Below are positions 26,043-33,919 of a stretch of DNA of 39,867 nucleotides, in pieces. Both the position numbers and the translations under genes were made by a program. Numbering within the stretch: the first letter of the stretch is position 1; every line of letters starts with the position of its first letter. The stretch is from Acholeplasmatales bacterium (GTDB taxonomy: Bacteria; Bacillota_I; Bacilli_A; Acholeplasmatales; Anaeroplasmataceae), in the NCBI GenBank assembly GCA_017454375.1, contig JAFTDB010000023.1:1-39867 (forward strand), in the 5' to 3' direction. Below the pieces are notes generated by a model that was not told where the DNA came from, did not search any database, and saw only the letters and a program-made list of their open reading frames with translations.

Positions 26043-26700
26043 TATTGCTTCACTAGAGAAGAAATTAAATTATACATTTAAAAATAAAAATCTTGTCTTA
26101 GTGGCAATAACTCATTCATCTTATGCTAACGAGCATGGTTGTGAAAACAATGAAAGAATGGAATTTTTAGGAGATGCTGTATTAGAGCTTGCTATGAGCA
26201 AGTATTTATACAACAACCTAGCATATGATGAGGGTGTTTTAACTAAAACTAGAGCTAAAGCTGTATGTGAGGTAGCACTTAATATCTATGCTAATAAGAT
26301 TAATTTAGCTGATCACCTACTACTTGGTCATGGTGAAGAGGTAACTGGTGGTAGAATGAGACCTGCCATTATTGCTGATATGGCTGAAGCAATCCTAGGG
26401 GCAATATTCCTAGATTCTAATTTTGATGAGGCATATAAGGTAGTTATGAACTTATTTGTTCCATACCTACCTGAAGCAATTAAGAATAAAGATTATAAAT
26501 CACTACTTCAAGAGAAGCTACAAAGTGAAAAAAGAAATATCCGTTATGAGATCGTCCGTGATGAGGGTCCTGCCAACGATAAGACATTTGAGGCAGTAGT
26601 CTATATGGATGAAATCCTAATGGGTAGAGGCATTGGCAAGACTAAAAAAGAAGCTGAAATGAACGCAGCTAAGAGTGCACTTGAAAAAGAGGCGAAATAA
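26029..26700 (+). CDS. rnc: Ribonuclease III
   Basis: A 223-aa double-strand-specific endoribonuclease for rRNA maturation and mRNA decay. The catalytic domain has NNERMEFLGDAVLELAM (Glu42, Glu45, Asp49) and DMAEAILGAIFLD. The dsRNA-binding domain at about 153-223 starts DYKSLLQEKLQ and ends KKEAEMNAAKSALEK. Two adjacent ATGs (26029, 26032) lie inside the end of plsX with only a weak binding site, so translation likely depends on coupling to plsX. The stop overlaps the dnaD start by one base. In Bacillus subtilis rnc is followed by smc and ftsY; here dnaD and nth take that place. Confidence 0.96.
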   Translation: MMENNIASLEKKLNYTFKNKNLVLVAITHSSYANEHGCENNERMEFLGDAVLELAMSKYLYNNLAYDEGVLTKTRAKAVCEVALNIYANKINLADHLLLGHGEEVTGGRMRPAIIADMAEAILGAIFLDSNFDEAYKVVMNLFVPYLPEAIKNKDYKSLLQEKLQSEKRNIRYEIVRDEGPANDKTFEAVVYMDEILMGRGIGKTKKEAEMNAAKSALEKEAK

Positions 26701-27305
26701 TGTTAAAGAAACTATATAACTCTGGTTATTTTAATTATGAAAAATTCATAATTGAAAACTTAAAAAAATTATCATTATCACCTGATGAGGCTATTGTTCT
26801 AACAAAGCTTTTATACTATGCAAAAAAAGAACAAAAAGCAATTTATGATATTTTATCTACTGAATTAACACTTAAGACATCAGAGCTTGAAAATGTATTA
26901 AATAATTTATTAGAGCGTGGCTTCTATAACACATATTTAGTAACAACTAATGGTGTTGCTGAAGAAAAAATTTCCTTAGATGGTTTTTTTGAACGTGCAG
27001 AAGAAATAGTAGATTATTCAGATGTGTCTTTAGATGATGAGCTTCATTCAGTTATTTCATATCTAAAAAGTAGAATGAATCGCCAATTAACATCTACAGA
27101 GCTTGATATTGTTTCTTCATTTGTTAGAGATGATTATTACAAGCTTGATGATTTCAAGGTTGCCTGTGATAAGGTATTAAAAAAGAGAAAAACAATCAGT
27201 ATTAAGGCCTTATCTACTGAATTAGCTTCTAAAGAAAAAGTTAAAAATGAAGAAGCTAAAGAAACTCCTGATTTTGTAAAAGATTTTATTAAAAATTTAA
27301 AATAA
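26700..27305 (+). CDS. dnaD: DnaD-like replication initiation protein
   Basis: A 201-aa protein with the two-domain layout of DnaD. The N-terminal winged-helix DDBH1-like region has IENLKKLSLSPDEAIVLTKLLYYA and SELENVLNNLLERGFYN. The C-terminal DDBH2 region at about 110-185 has SVISYLKSRMNRQLTSTELDIVSSF and ACDKVLKKRKTISIKALSTEL. DnaD loads the helicase with DnaB/DnaI at the origin and at restart sites in Gram-positives. Sequence similarity is judged by eye and is moderate. The context is decisive: nth follows directly, as in Bacillus subtilis dnaD-nth. It overlaps rnc and nth by one base at each end. Confidence 0.82.
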   Translation: MLKKLYNSGYFNYEKFIIENLKKLSLSPDEAIVLTKLLYYAKKEQKAIYDILSTELTLKTSELENVLNNLLERGFYNTYLVTTNGVAEEKISLDGFFERAEEIVDYSDVSLDDELHSVISYLKSRMNRQLTSTELDIVSSFVRDDYYKLDDFKVACDKVLKKRKTISIKALSTELASKEKVKNEEAKETPDFVKDFIKNLK

Positions 27306-27925
27306 TGAACAAAGAAAAATCAAATGAAATCTTAGCTTTGCTAAGAGATATCATTAAAAATCCAAAACCAGAATTAGATTTTAAAAATAATTATGAGCTA
27401 ATTGTGGCAGTTATCCTATCAGCTCAAACAACTGATAAGAAGGTTAATATAGTTACAAAAGAATTATTTTTAAAATATCCTGATTATAAAGAGCTTATGA
27501 ATGCAGATATTGATGATGTTATTAATATTATCAAGCCTTTGGGGCTTGCTAATAATAAAGCTAAATCAATCATCAATATGGCATCATCAGTTATAAAAGA
27601 TTATGGTGGTATATTACCTAATACCTTAGAAGAATTAGTTAAGCTACCAGGTGTTGGTAGAAAGACTGCTAGTGTCGTATTAGCTCTAGGCTTTAATATA
27701 CCAGCAATGCCTGTAGATACACACCTACATCGTATGGCCATTCGCTTTGGTTATATAAAGGATGGAGAAGATGTATTAAAGGCTGAAGAGGCTTATAAAA
27801 AATATATTCCAGAAGAAGAATGGATAGATGCACATCATCTATTCTTATTATTTGGAAGATATCATTGTAAGGCACAAAATCCAGAATGTGATGGGTGTAA
27901 ATTAAGTAAATATTGTAAAATTTAA
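27305..27925 (+). CDS. nth: Endonuclease III (DNA glycosylase/AP lyase)
   Basis: A 206-aa base-excision repair enzyme removing oxidised pyrimidines. The helix-hairpin-helix LPGVGRKTASVV has catalytic Lys120, and Asp138 lies in MPVDTHLHR; both match the E. coli numbering. The [4Fe-4S] cluster motif C-x6-C-x2-C-x5-C closes the protein (HCKAQNPECDGCKLSKYC). The start overlaps the dnaD stop by one base. A long terminator follows, ending the fakA-to-nth run. Confidence 0.97.
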   Translation: MNKEKSNEILALLRDIIKNPKPELDFKNNYELIVAVILSAQTTDKKVNIVTKELFLKYPDYKELMNADIDDVINIIKPLGLANNKAKSIINMASSVIKDYGGILPNTLEELVKLPGVGRKTASVVLALGFNIPAMPVDTHLHRMAIRFGYIKDGEDVLKAEEAYKKYIPEEEWIDAHHLFLLFGRYHCKAQNPECDGCKLSKYCKI

Positions 27926-27961
27926 CAAATTGAGATATTACATTCTAATAATTTATAATAA

Positions 27962-28005
27962 AAAAAGCTATCCAAACTAGGTTGTCCTAGAATGGATAGC
28001 TTTTT
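27962..28005. terminator. Bidirectional terminator between nth and hslO
   Basis: Outer stem AAAAAGCTATCCA / TGGATAGCTTTTT with an inner stem CTAGG / CCTAG and loop TTGT. A- and T-runs on both sides serve the convergent genes. Confidence 0.9.
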
Positions 28006-28872
28006 CTATTTAGCTTCATCAGCTAATTTTGTTATTTCCTCTTTTGTAAATTCATATTTCTTATTACAGAAATTACAATTGATTTCTATTTTTTCTTGAG
28101 AATTAGCTATATCAAGTAATTCTTTTTTACCTAAAGAAATCAATCCACGTTCAAATCTTTCCTTTGAACAATTACATTCATATGATAATTCTTTTTCCTC
28201 TAAGAATTCAAAATCACCATCTGTGATTTCTTTAATAATATCTAAGGCTGTATAGCCTTCATTTATCATTTGTGAACAAGGCTTTAATGTTTTTAGCTTT
28301 TCTTCAAGCTTTGTAATATCTTCATCCTTGCAGCCTGGCATAACCTGGATTAGGAATCCACCACTTGAGATTACCTTTCCATCAGGATCAAGAAGAACAC
28401 CCAAGCCAACAGAAGAAGGGATTTGTTCACTCTTAGCAAAATAGTAAGTGAAGTCTTCAGCAAGCTCACCAGATATGATTTCACTTGTTGATGAGAATGG
28501 CTCACGCAAATGTAAATCCTTAACAACCTCAATGAAGCCGGCACCTACAGCGCTTGCTACATCTAGCTTACCATTATTATGAGATAGGTAAACTCCTGGA
28601 TTTTGACAGAAGCCTCTAACCTTACCATCATGAGCTTCAACAGTGATTTTGCCAATAGGGCCATCACCATTAACATAAATATTTAAAAAGTCATCATTTT
28701 TATATGTGGAAGACATTATGGCAGCCATAGTAAGAACTCTTCCTAAGGCAGCAGTAGATGTAGGCCACATATTAAATTGTTTTTGTACATAATCTACAAT
28801 TCCAGTAGTAATTGCAGCGTAAATTCTTACGCCTTCATGCATTGCATACGCTTTTACTAAATAATTCTTCAT
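28006..28872 (-). CDS. hslO: Redox-regulated chaperone Hsp33
   Basis: A 288-aa holdase activated by oxidation and heat. The C-terminal zinc switch has Cys233, Cys235 (YECNCS) and Cys266, Cys269 (NCNFCNKKYEF), the CxC...CxxC pattern. The N-terminal body shows typical blocks: YLVKAYAMHEGVRIYAA, GRVLTMAAIMSSTYK, VNGDGPIGKITVEAHDGKVRGFCQNP and GGFLIQVMPGC. The length is normal. GGTGATAAA precedes the ATG. It is transcribed alone, away from the SNF2 gene, from a region with a palindrome. Confidence 0.97.
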   Translation of the reverse strand: MKNYLVKAYAMHEGVRIYAAITTGIVDYVQKQFNMWPTSTAALGRVLTMAAIMSSTYKNDDFLNIYVNGDGPIGKITVEAHDGKVRGFCQNPGVYLSHNNGKLDVASAVGAGFIEVVKDLHLREPFSSTSEIISGELAEDFTYYFAKSEQIPSSVGLGVLLDPDGKVISSGGFLIQVMPGCKDEDITKLEEKLKTLKPCSQMINEGYTALDIIKEITDGDFEFLEEKELSYECNCSKERFERGLISLGKKELLDIANSQEKIEINCNFCNKKYEFTKEEITKLADEAK

Positions 28873-28888
28873 TTTATCACCAGGTTGT

Positions 28889-28916
28889 ATTATACTATAT
28901 TTTTCGATTATCTAAA
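28889..28916 (-). promoter_or_regulatory. Probable hslO promoter
   Basis: Minus-strand TTTAGA, 16 bases, TATAAT, 16 bases before the ATG. The -35 is only partly conserved. Confidence 0.45.
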
Positions 28917-28931
28917 TAATTATTTTATAAT

Positions 28932-28952
28932 TGTTTAAGAAAACGTTAAACA
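28932..28952. promoter_or_regulatory. Palindrome in the hslO/SNF2 divergent region
   Basis: TGTTTAA-N7-TTAAACA, perfect 7-bp arms, between the two divergent promoters. A candidate site for a regulator of one or both genes. Confidence 0.4.
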
Positions 28953-28977
28953 TAGGCTTTAAAGTGACTAATAGAGG

Positions 28978-29006
28978 ATGACTTTATAGTATTACTATGT
29001 TATAAT
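28978..29006 (+). promoter_or_regulatory. Promoter of the SNF2 helicase gene
   Basis: ATGACT, 17 bases, TATAAT with upstream TG-T (extended -10), 27 bases before the chosen TTG start. Confidence 0.65.
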
Positions 29007-29033
29007 AAATAAGATGTATTGGAGGTATTGATT

Positions 29034-32000
29034 TTGAGACTAGGAGATTTATTATTTAAATACGAATCTAATCCAAATTTAAAGATGTTGGCAGCAACTG
29101 CATTAAAAAGACCAACACTTTGTGCAACTGTCAAGAAAAACGGTGATAGCTACATCATTGAGCCTGCAAATCTATTTGTAGATATTTTTCACGTATCTAA
29201 AATAGAGCTTGAAATCAGGGAAGATGGTAGTGTCGTAAGAGAAAACTGTGGCTGTTTACAATTTTTTAAGACAAAAGAATGTATCCATGTTGGTGCATTA
29301 TGCTTTGCTGGACTACTTCAAATCAATAAAGCACTTTGTGATAAAGAATATAACGAATATTTACTTTTAAAGAGTGAAAGTACAGTATTTGATACATATA
29401 ACAAACTAACAAACGATATTAGAAGTACTAACCCTTTCTTTAATAAAATTCACCTATTCCCAGTTATTGAGGAAAAAGGTGATAATAAATATGAATTATC
29501 TGTTAAGATTGGTAATGAAAAGGACTATATCATTAAAAGTCTTTACGAATTCATCGCAAACACAGAAAACCACGTTTTCTGCTCATATGGTCAAAAGCTT
29601 GAATTTGTACATTCATATGAGTGCTTAGATGAGCAAAGTAAGATATTTTATATCTTATTATCATCTATCGTTAAGGAAAACGACACTAAAAGTGTTGAAG
29701 TAAGAAAACAAACTATTCTAAGAATATTAGAAATATTTAGAGATAATATGGTATATTATCGTAGCTTTGGTGAAGAAAAGGTTACACCAAGAAAGATACT
29801 TGCTAGTGAAGAATTTAAATTAAATCTAGATGAAACTTCACTAAAGATTGTAACACCACACAAGGTTAACTGCTTAATTTGTGGTGTTAATAATGCATAT
29901 TTCATCGGTGAAGATGTTATATATGCATATAAATATAAAAATAGAATTGATAGAAAATTATACGAATACCTATTTAAGGTATCAGGTGAATTAAGAATCG
30001 ATTTCATCGCTTCTGATTTCATTGCGAACCTTTACCCAATTATCAATGGTTCAATTACAATTGATAAGAAATTCTATGAAAAATATCCAATTCCAAAGAT
30101 TAGAATTAATTCATATTTCAAATATGAAAATGAAAATGTTTATCTAGAATCTAAGCTACAATGTGGTGAGGCTGATAGAGATAATCCATATCTAAATCAA
30201 TTCAAGGACGGCTATAAGAAGGTCATTGAAAAATATGGTTTTACAGGCTCTAAGAACCATAAGGTTGTCTTAAATGGCTTAGATAATATCTATAAGTTCT
30301 TAACTTCAGATATTTCGCCACTTCGTAATTATGGTGATGTATTCTATGATAAGGAAATGTCTAAATTAAAGACAAAGAAGAGCGGTAAGGCTCACTTCAA
30401 GATTGGCTATAATGTTGGCTTACTAGAATTCAACCTTGAGGGTATTTCTCAAGAAGAGCTAGAGGCTATGATTAAGGCTTATGAGGAAGAAAAGAAGTAT
30501 GTTAAGCTAAGTGATGATACTATTTTAGAAGTCGATGAAGAGAACGTTAAAGAGGCTCGCGATTTCTTAGAGGACTTCAACTTAGATGTTAAGAATTTAG
30601 GTAAGCCTGTTAAGAAGAATTTAAATTATGTATTAAAGCTAATTAGTGGTGTTGATACCAACATATCAATGGATGCTGAAATAGTTAGAATTATCAAGGA
30701 TATTCAAAACTATAAGAATAGTAGCTTCCTAATACCAGAAGCATATGGTGGTAGTTTAAGACCATATCAAACTGATGGTTTTAGATGGTTAAAGACACTT
30801 GCTAAATATGACTTTGGTGGAATTCTTGCCGATGATATGGGTCTTGGTAAATCCCTTGAAATTATAAGCTTTTTATCATCAGATGATTCTAATAAGCCAT
30901 CTATAATCATTTGCCCAATGAGCTTAGTTTATAACTGGCAAATGGAATGTTATAAATGGAAATTAAATCGACCAGTTGAGACTATTATTGGTAGTAGTGA
31001 TGATAGAGAAAAGATTATTTCATCAATCAATAATACTGGTAATACATTATATGTAACAAGTTATGATTCTCTTCGTAGAGATATTGATTTATATAAAGAT
31101 AAGAAATTTAGATTCATCATTGCTGATGAAGCTCAATTTATCAAAAATCAATTCACTCAAAAGAGTGAGGCTATTAAGTCCTTACAATCAGAAATTAACT
31201 ATGCTTTAACTGGTACACCAATTGAAAATGGATTGTCAGATTTATGGAGTATTTTTGACTTCCTAATGCCTGGCTATTTATCAAGCTATTCACACTTCAA
31301 AAATCGTTATGAATCATTAATTATGCATTCGGATGACGAAGCATTAAAGAATTTACAGCATCGTGTTTCTCCATTCATCTTAAGAAGATTAAAGAAGGAT
31401 GTATTAACAGAATTACCTGAAAAGATTGAGGATTACTATTACTATAAGATGGATAATCGTCAACAAGAGGTATACGATTCTTATGTTGCTAAAATCAAGG
31501 ATGACCTTAATAGTGGTAGTAAGAACGTACTTGCTTATCTTACAAGATTACGTCAAATTTGTATTACACCAGAGCTTATTCTACAAGAAGAATTTGCTAA
31601 TACTAAGATTGATCTAGCAATCGACTTAATCAATTCATCTGTTGAATCTGGTCATAGAATCTTATTATTCTCACAATTCTCACAAAGCTTCAATATGCTA
31701 TCTAGAGAATTAGATAAGAGAGATATTAAGTATTTCATTCTTGATGGTCAAACTAAGGCTAAGACTCGTATGGAAATGGTTGATGACTTCAATAAGAATG
31801 ATGATGTTAAGGTATTCTTAATCTCATTAAAGGCCGGTGGTACTGGCTTGAACCTAATTGGTGCGGATATGGTAATTCACCTAGATCCATGGTGGAATAG
31901 TAGTGCCATGAACCAAGCTACAGATAGAGCTTATCGTTTAGGTCAAGAGAAGAACGTTACAGTTCTTAAGTTAATTTGTAAGAACAGTATTGAAGAAAAG

Positions 32001-32111
32001 GTTGTTAAGCTACAAGAATTAAAGACAGATTTAGCATCTTCAATTGTTCTTGATGAAAACAATACAAATTATAAGCTATCAAAAGAAGATATTTTAAGTT
32101 TATTGGAATAG
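29034..32111 (+). CDS. SWIM-domain SNF2-family DNA helicase/translocase
   Basis: A 1025-aa protein. The N-terminal SWIM zinc finger has Cys72, Cys74, Cys83 and His85 (CGC...ECIH). A long middle region like the bacterial SNF2-associated (HelicaseN) domain follows. The SNF2 ATPase motifs are LADDMGLGKSLE (Lys606), DEAQ at 698-701 and ALTGTPIENGLSDLWSIF; helicase C has LLFSQFSQ, SLKAGGTGLNL and HLDPWWN...QATDRAYRLGQ. Such proteins translocate on DNA and act in transcription recycling or repair; the role of this subgroup is not established. No ATG suits the start: TTG at 29034 lies 8 bases after GGAGG, better than TTG 29028. Monocistronic, with its own promoter and terminator. No restriction or defence genes are adjacent. 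Confidence 0.92.
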   Translation: MRLGDLLFKYESNPNLKMLAATALKRPTLCATVKKNGDSYIIEPANLFVDIFHVSKIELEIREDGSVVRENCGCLQFFKTKECIHVGALCFAGLLQINKALCDKEYNEYLLLKSESTVFDTYNKLTNDIRSTNPFFNKIHLFPVIEEKGDNKYELSVKIGNEKDYIIKSLYEFIANTENHVFCSYGQKLEFVHSYECLDEQSKIFYILLSSIVKENDTKSVEVRKQTILRILEIFRDNMVYYRSFGEEKVTPRKILASEEFKLNLDETSLKIVTPHKVNCLICGVNNAYFIGEDVIYAYKYKNRIDRKLYEYLFKVSGELRIDFIASDFIANLYPIINGSITIDKKFYEKYPIPKIRINSYFKYENENVYLESKLQCGEADRDNPYLNQFKDGYKKVIEKYGFTGSKNHKVVLNGLDNIYKFLTSDISPLRNYGDVFYDKEMSKLKTKKSGKAHFKIGYNVGLLEFNLEGISQEELEAMIKAYEEEKKYVKLSDDTILEVDEENVKEARDFLEDFNLDVKNLGKPVKKNLNYVLKLISGVDTNISMDAEIVRIIKDIQNYKNSSFLIPEAYGGSLRPYQTDGFRWLKTLAKYDFGGILADDMGLGKSLEIISFLSSDDSNKPSIIICPMSLVYNWQMECYKWKLNRPVETIIGSSDDREKIISSINNTGNTLYVTSYDSLRRDIDLYKDKKFRFIIADEAQFIKNQFTQKSEAIKSLQSEINYALTGTPIENGLSDLWSIFDFLMPGYLSSYSHFKNRYESLIMHSDDEALKNLQHRVSPFILRRLKKDVLTELPEKIEDYYYYKMDNRQQEVYDSYVAKIKDDLNSGSKNVLAYLTRLRQICITPELILQEEFANTKIDLAIDLINSSVESGHRILLFSQFSQSFNMLSRELDKRDIKYFILDGQTKAKTRMEMVDDFNKNDDVKVFLISLKAGGTGLNLIGADMVIHLDPWWNSSAMNQATDRAYRLGQEKNVTVLKLICKNSIEEKVVKLQELKTDLASSIVLDENNTNYKLSKEDILSLLE

Positions 32112-32136
32112 GTAATTTATTACCTATTTCTTTTTT
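32107..32136 (+). terminator. Intrinsic terminator of the SNF2 gene
   Basis: A 9-bp stem AATAGGTAA / TTACCTATT with loop TTTA, then TCTTTTTT; it overlaps the stop codon. Confidence 0.9.
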
Positions 32137-32142
32137 CTTTTA

Positions 32143-32171
32143 TTGTATTATTAATTATTTTCCTTTATAAT
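32143..32171 (+). promoter_or_regulatory. Promoter of the rubrerythrin gene
   Basis: TTGTAT, 17 bases, TATAAT; 23 bases before the ATG. The -10 lies inside the palindrome at 32162-32181. Confidence 0.7.
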
Positions 32172-32181
32172 AGAATAAAGG
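32162..32181. promoter_or_regulatory. Palindrome over the rubrerythrin -10 box
   Basis: CCTTTAT-AATAGA-ATAAAGG, perfect 7-bp arms covering the -10 and start site. The position suits a repressor, plausibly redox-responsive given the gene. It does not match the PerR box, whose right half is absent. Confidence 0.45.
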
Positions 32182-32194
32182 AAGGTAAAAACAT

Positions 32195-32746
32195 ATGAAA
32201 AAATTTGTTTGTAAAGTTTGTGGATACGTATACGAGGGTGAGAAATTACCTGATGATTTCAAGTGTCCAGTTTGTAAGGCTCCAGCTTCAAAGTTTGAAG
32301 AAATGGGCGGAGAAGTAATGTTTGTATGTGAACATGTTTTAGGTGTTGCTAAGGATGCGCCTGAAGACATTAAAAAGGATTTAAGATCTAACTTCGAAGG
32401 CGAATGTAGCGAAGTTGGTATGTATTTAGCAATGGCTAGAGTTGCTTATCGTGAAGGATACCCAGAGGTTGGTATGTATTATGAAAAAGCAGCTTGGGAG
32501 GAAGCAGAACATGCAGCTAAGTTTGCTGAGCTTCTTGGCGAGGTATTAACTGACTCAACTGAAAAGAACTTAAAGATGAGAGTTGATGCTGAAGCAGGTG
32601 CTACTGAAGGTAAGCTAGATCTTGCAAAACGTGCTAAGGCTTTAAATCTAGATCCTATTCATGATACAGTTCATGAAATGTCAAGAGATGAAGCTCGTCA
32701 TGGTAAAGCATTCCAAGGATTGCTAAATCGTTATTTCAAGAAGTAA
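32195..32746 (+). CDS. rbr: Reverse rubrerythrin (rubredoxin domain first)
   Basis: A 183-aa non-haem iron protein that reduces hydrogen peroxide and oxygen in anaerobes. The N-terminal rubredoxin domain has Cys6, 9, 24, 27 ([10 protein letters not shown] ... CPVCKAP). The C-terminal ferritin-like di-iron domain has [21 protein letters not shown] and [15 protein letters not shown] (two ExxH pairs). The rubredoxin lies at the N-terminus, as in clostridial reverse rubrerythrins. In those systems electrons come from NADH:rubredoxin reductase. The gene is single, with GGAAGG before the ATG, its own promoter and a candidate operator over the -10. It indicates an anaerobic or microaerophilic lifestyle with oxidative stress defence. 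Confidence 0.94.
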   Translation: MKKFVCKVCGYVYEGEKLPDDFKCPVCKAPASKFEEMGGEVMFVCEHVLGVAKDAPEDIKKDLRSNFEGECSEVGMYLAMARVAYREGYPEVGMYYEKAAWEEAEHAAKFAELLGEVLTDSTEKNLKMRVDAEAGATEGKLDLAKRAKALNLDPIHDTVHEMSRDEARHGKAFQGLLNRYFKK

Positions 32747-32763
32747 TTAAAAAATGAATTATT

Positions 32764-32798
32764 AAGGGGATGGTTAAGTTTTTTACTGTCCCTTTTTT
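32764..32798 (+). terminator. Probable terminator after rubrerythrin
   Basis: Imperfect stem with core AAGGG / CCCTT and a large loop, followed by TTTTTT. Confidence 0.55.
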
Positions 32799-32818
32799 CC
32801 TTTAAATAGGTGGTTAAT

Positions 32819-33919
32819 ATGGATTATTTGAAGTCAGGTTTAGATTTATTAAAACAAATTAATAGCCTAGGATATGATGCCTACATCGTTGGTGGTGCCG
32901 TTAGAGATTATTTACTTAAAAGAGAAGTAAATGATGTCGATATAGCCACCAATTTATCCCTTGATGAAATTAAAAAACATTTTGAGGTATTAGATACTGG
33001 CCTCAAATATTTATCTGTTACAGTTATCTATAATGGTTATAAATTTGAAACTACTAATTTTAGACGTGATTTAAAATATTACAATAATAGATTCCCAGAT
33101 GTTGAAATAATATCTGATTTTAAAACTGATACACTAAGACGTGATTTCACAGTTAATGCCATGGCATTTGATAAGGATAAGAATCTAATTGATTATCATG
33201 GAGGAATGGAAGATCTAAATAAACACCTACTAAGGGCAATCGGAACCCCTAAGGTTAGATTTGATGAGGATGCGTTAAGAATCTTAAGATGCCTACACTT
33301 TTCTTCTAAGCTAGATTTTGATATCGAAGAAGAAACATTAAAGGCAATGGTAGCTTGTAAATCTAATCTTAAAAGCTTATCAAACGAACGAATTTATGAA
33401 TATGTTGAAAAAATAATAAGAAGTAACAACAAAAAAGGCATTGAGTACATCAACAAATATGATTTGTTTGAAGATATCGTAGAATATAAAAATGTCTTAG
33501 AATTTGCTAAACCTGATTACACAAATCAGGATATCAGCTTGATTTATTATTTGAAATACAAAAAATATTTCCCAATTACTAAATCAACTGAAAAAAGAAT
33601 TATCAATCATTTAATTGAATTAATTGATGATAATTTTTCAAATTATTCTATTTATAAAAATCAAAATATTATTGAAGAAAATAAAAACGTCTTTAAATAT
33701 TTTGGATATGATTTTGATGGTATTGTTTTAAAAAAGAATAATTTGATTATTAAAAGTGATAACGAGCTTGCTTTAAGTAAGGAGGAAATATCAATGATGT
33801 TCCCACCAAGTGATAGAAGTAAGGTTATCAAGGATGTTATAAGTAAAATATTAGATAAGAAATTAGAAAATGATAAGGTTAAGATAAGAAAGTATCTAGA
33901 GGATAATTATGAAAAGTAA
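32819..33919 (+). CDS. cca: CCA tRNA nucleotidyltransferase (class II)
   Basis: A 366-aa enzyme that adds or repairs the tRNA 3'-CCA. The polymerase-beta head has AYIVGGAVRDYLL and VNDVDIATN with the two catalytic Asp; the neck has LRRDFTVNAMAFD, and VRFDEDALRILRCLHFSSKL contains the nucleotide-recognition helix. The C-terminal body/tail is divergent and somewhat short for the family, with no HD domain. ATG 32819 follows TAGGTGG at 5 bases; an in-frame GTG at 32810 is inside that site. It overlaps the pullulanase gene by 11 bases and begins a long chain of overlapping genes. A CCA-adding rather than a poly(A) enzyme is favoured by context in Gram-positives, but a CC-adding enzyme cannot be excluded. 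Confidence 0.9.
   Translation: MDYLKSGLDLLKQINSLGYDAYIVGGAVRDYLLKREVNDVDIATNLSLDEIKKHFEVLDTGLKYLSVTVIYNGYKFETTNFRRDLKYYNNRFPDVEIISDFKTDTLRRDFTVNAMAFDKDKNLIDYHGGMEDLNKHLLRAIGTPKVRFDEDALRILRCLHFSSKLDFDIEEETLKAMVACKSNLKSLSNERIYEYVEKIIRSNNKKGIEYINKYDLFEDIVEYKNVLEFAKPDYTNQDISLIYYLKYKKYFPITKSTEKRIINHLIELIDDNFSNYSIYKNQNIIEENKNVFKYFGYDFDGIVLKKNNLIIKSDNELALSKEEISMMFPPSDRSKVIKDVISKILDKKLENDKVKIRKYLEDNYEK

Noticed and set aside
29034..32111. SNF2 helicase as part of a phage-defence island
   Set aside because: No methylase, nuclease, phospholipase-D or other defence gene lies nearby; neighbours are housekeeping genes.
32164..32178. PerR box upstream of rubrerythrin
   Set aside because: Only the left half (TTATAAT) fits and it is also the -10 box; the right half does not match.
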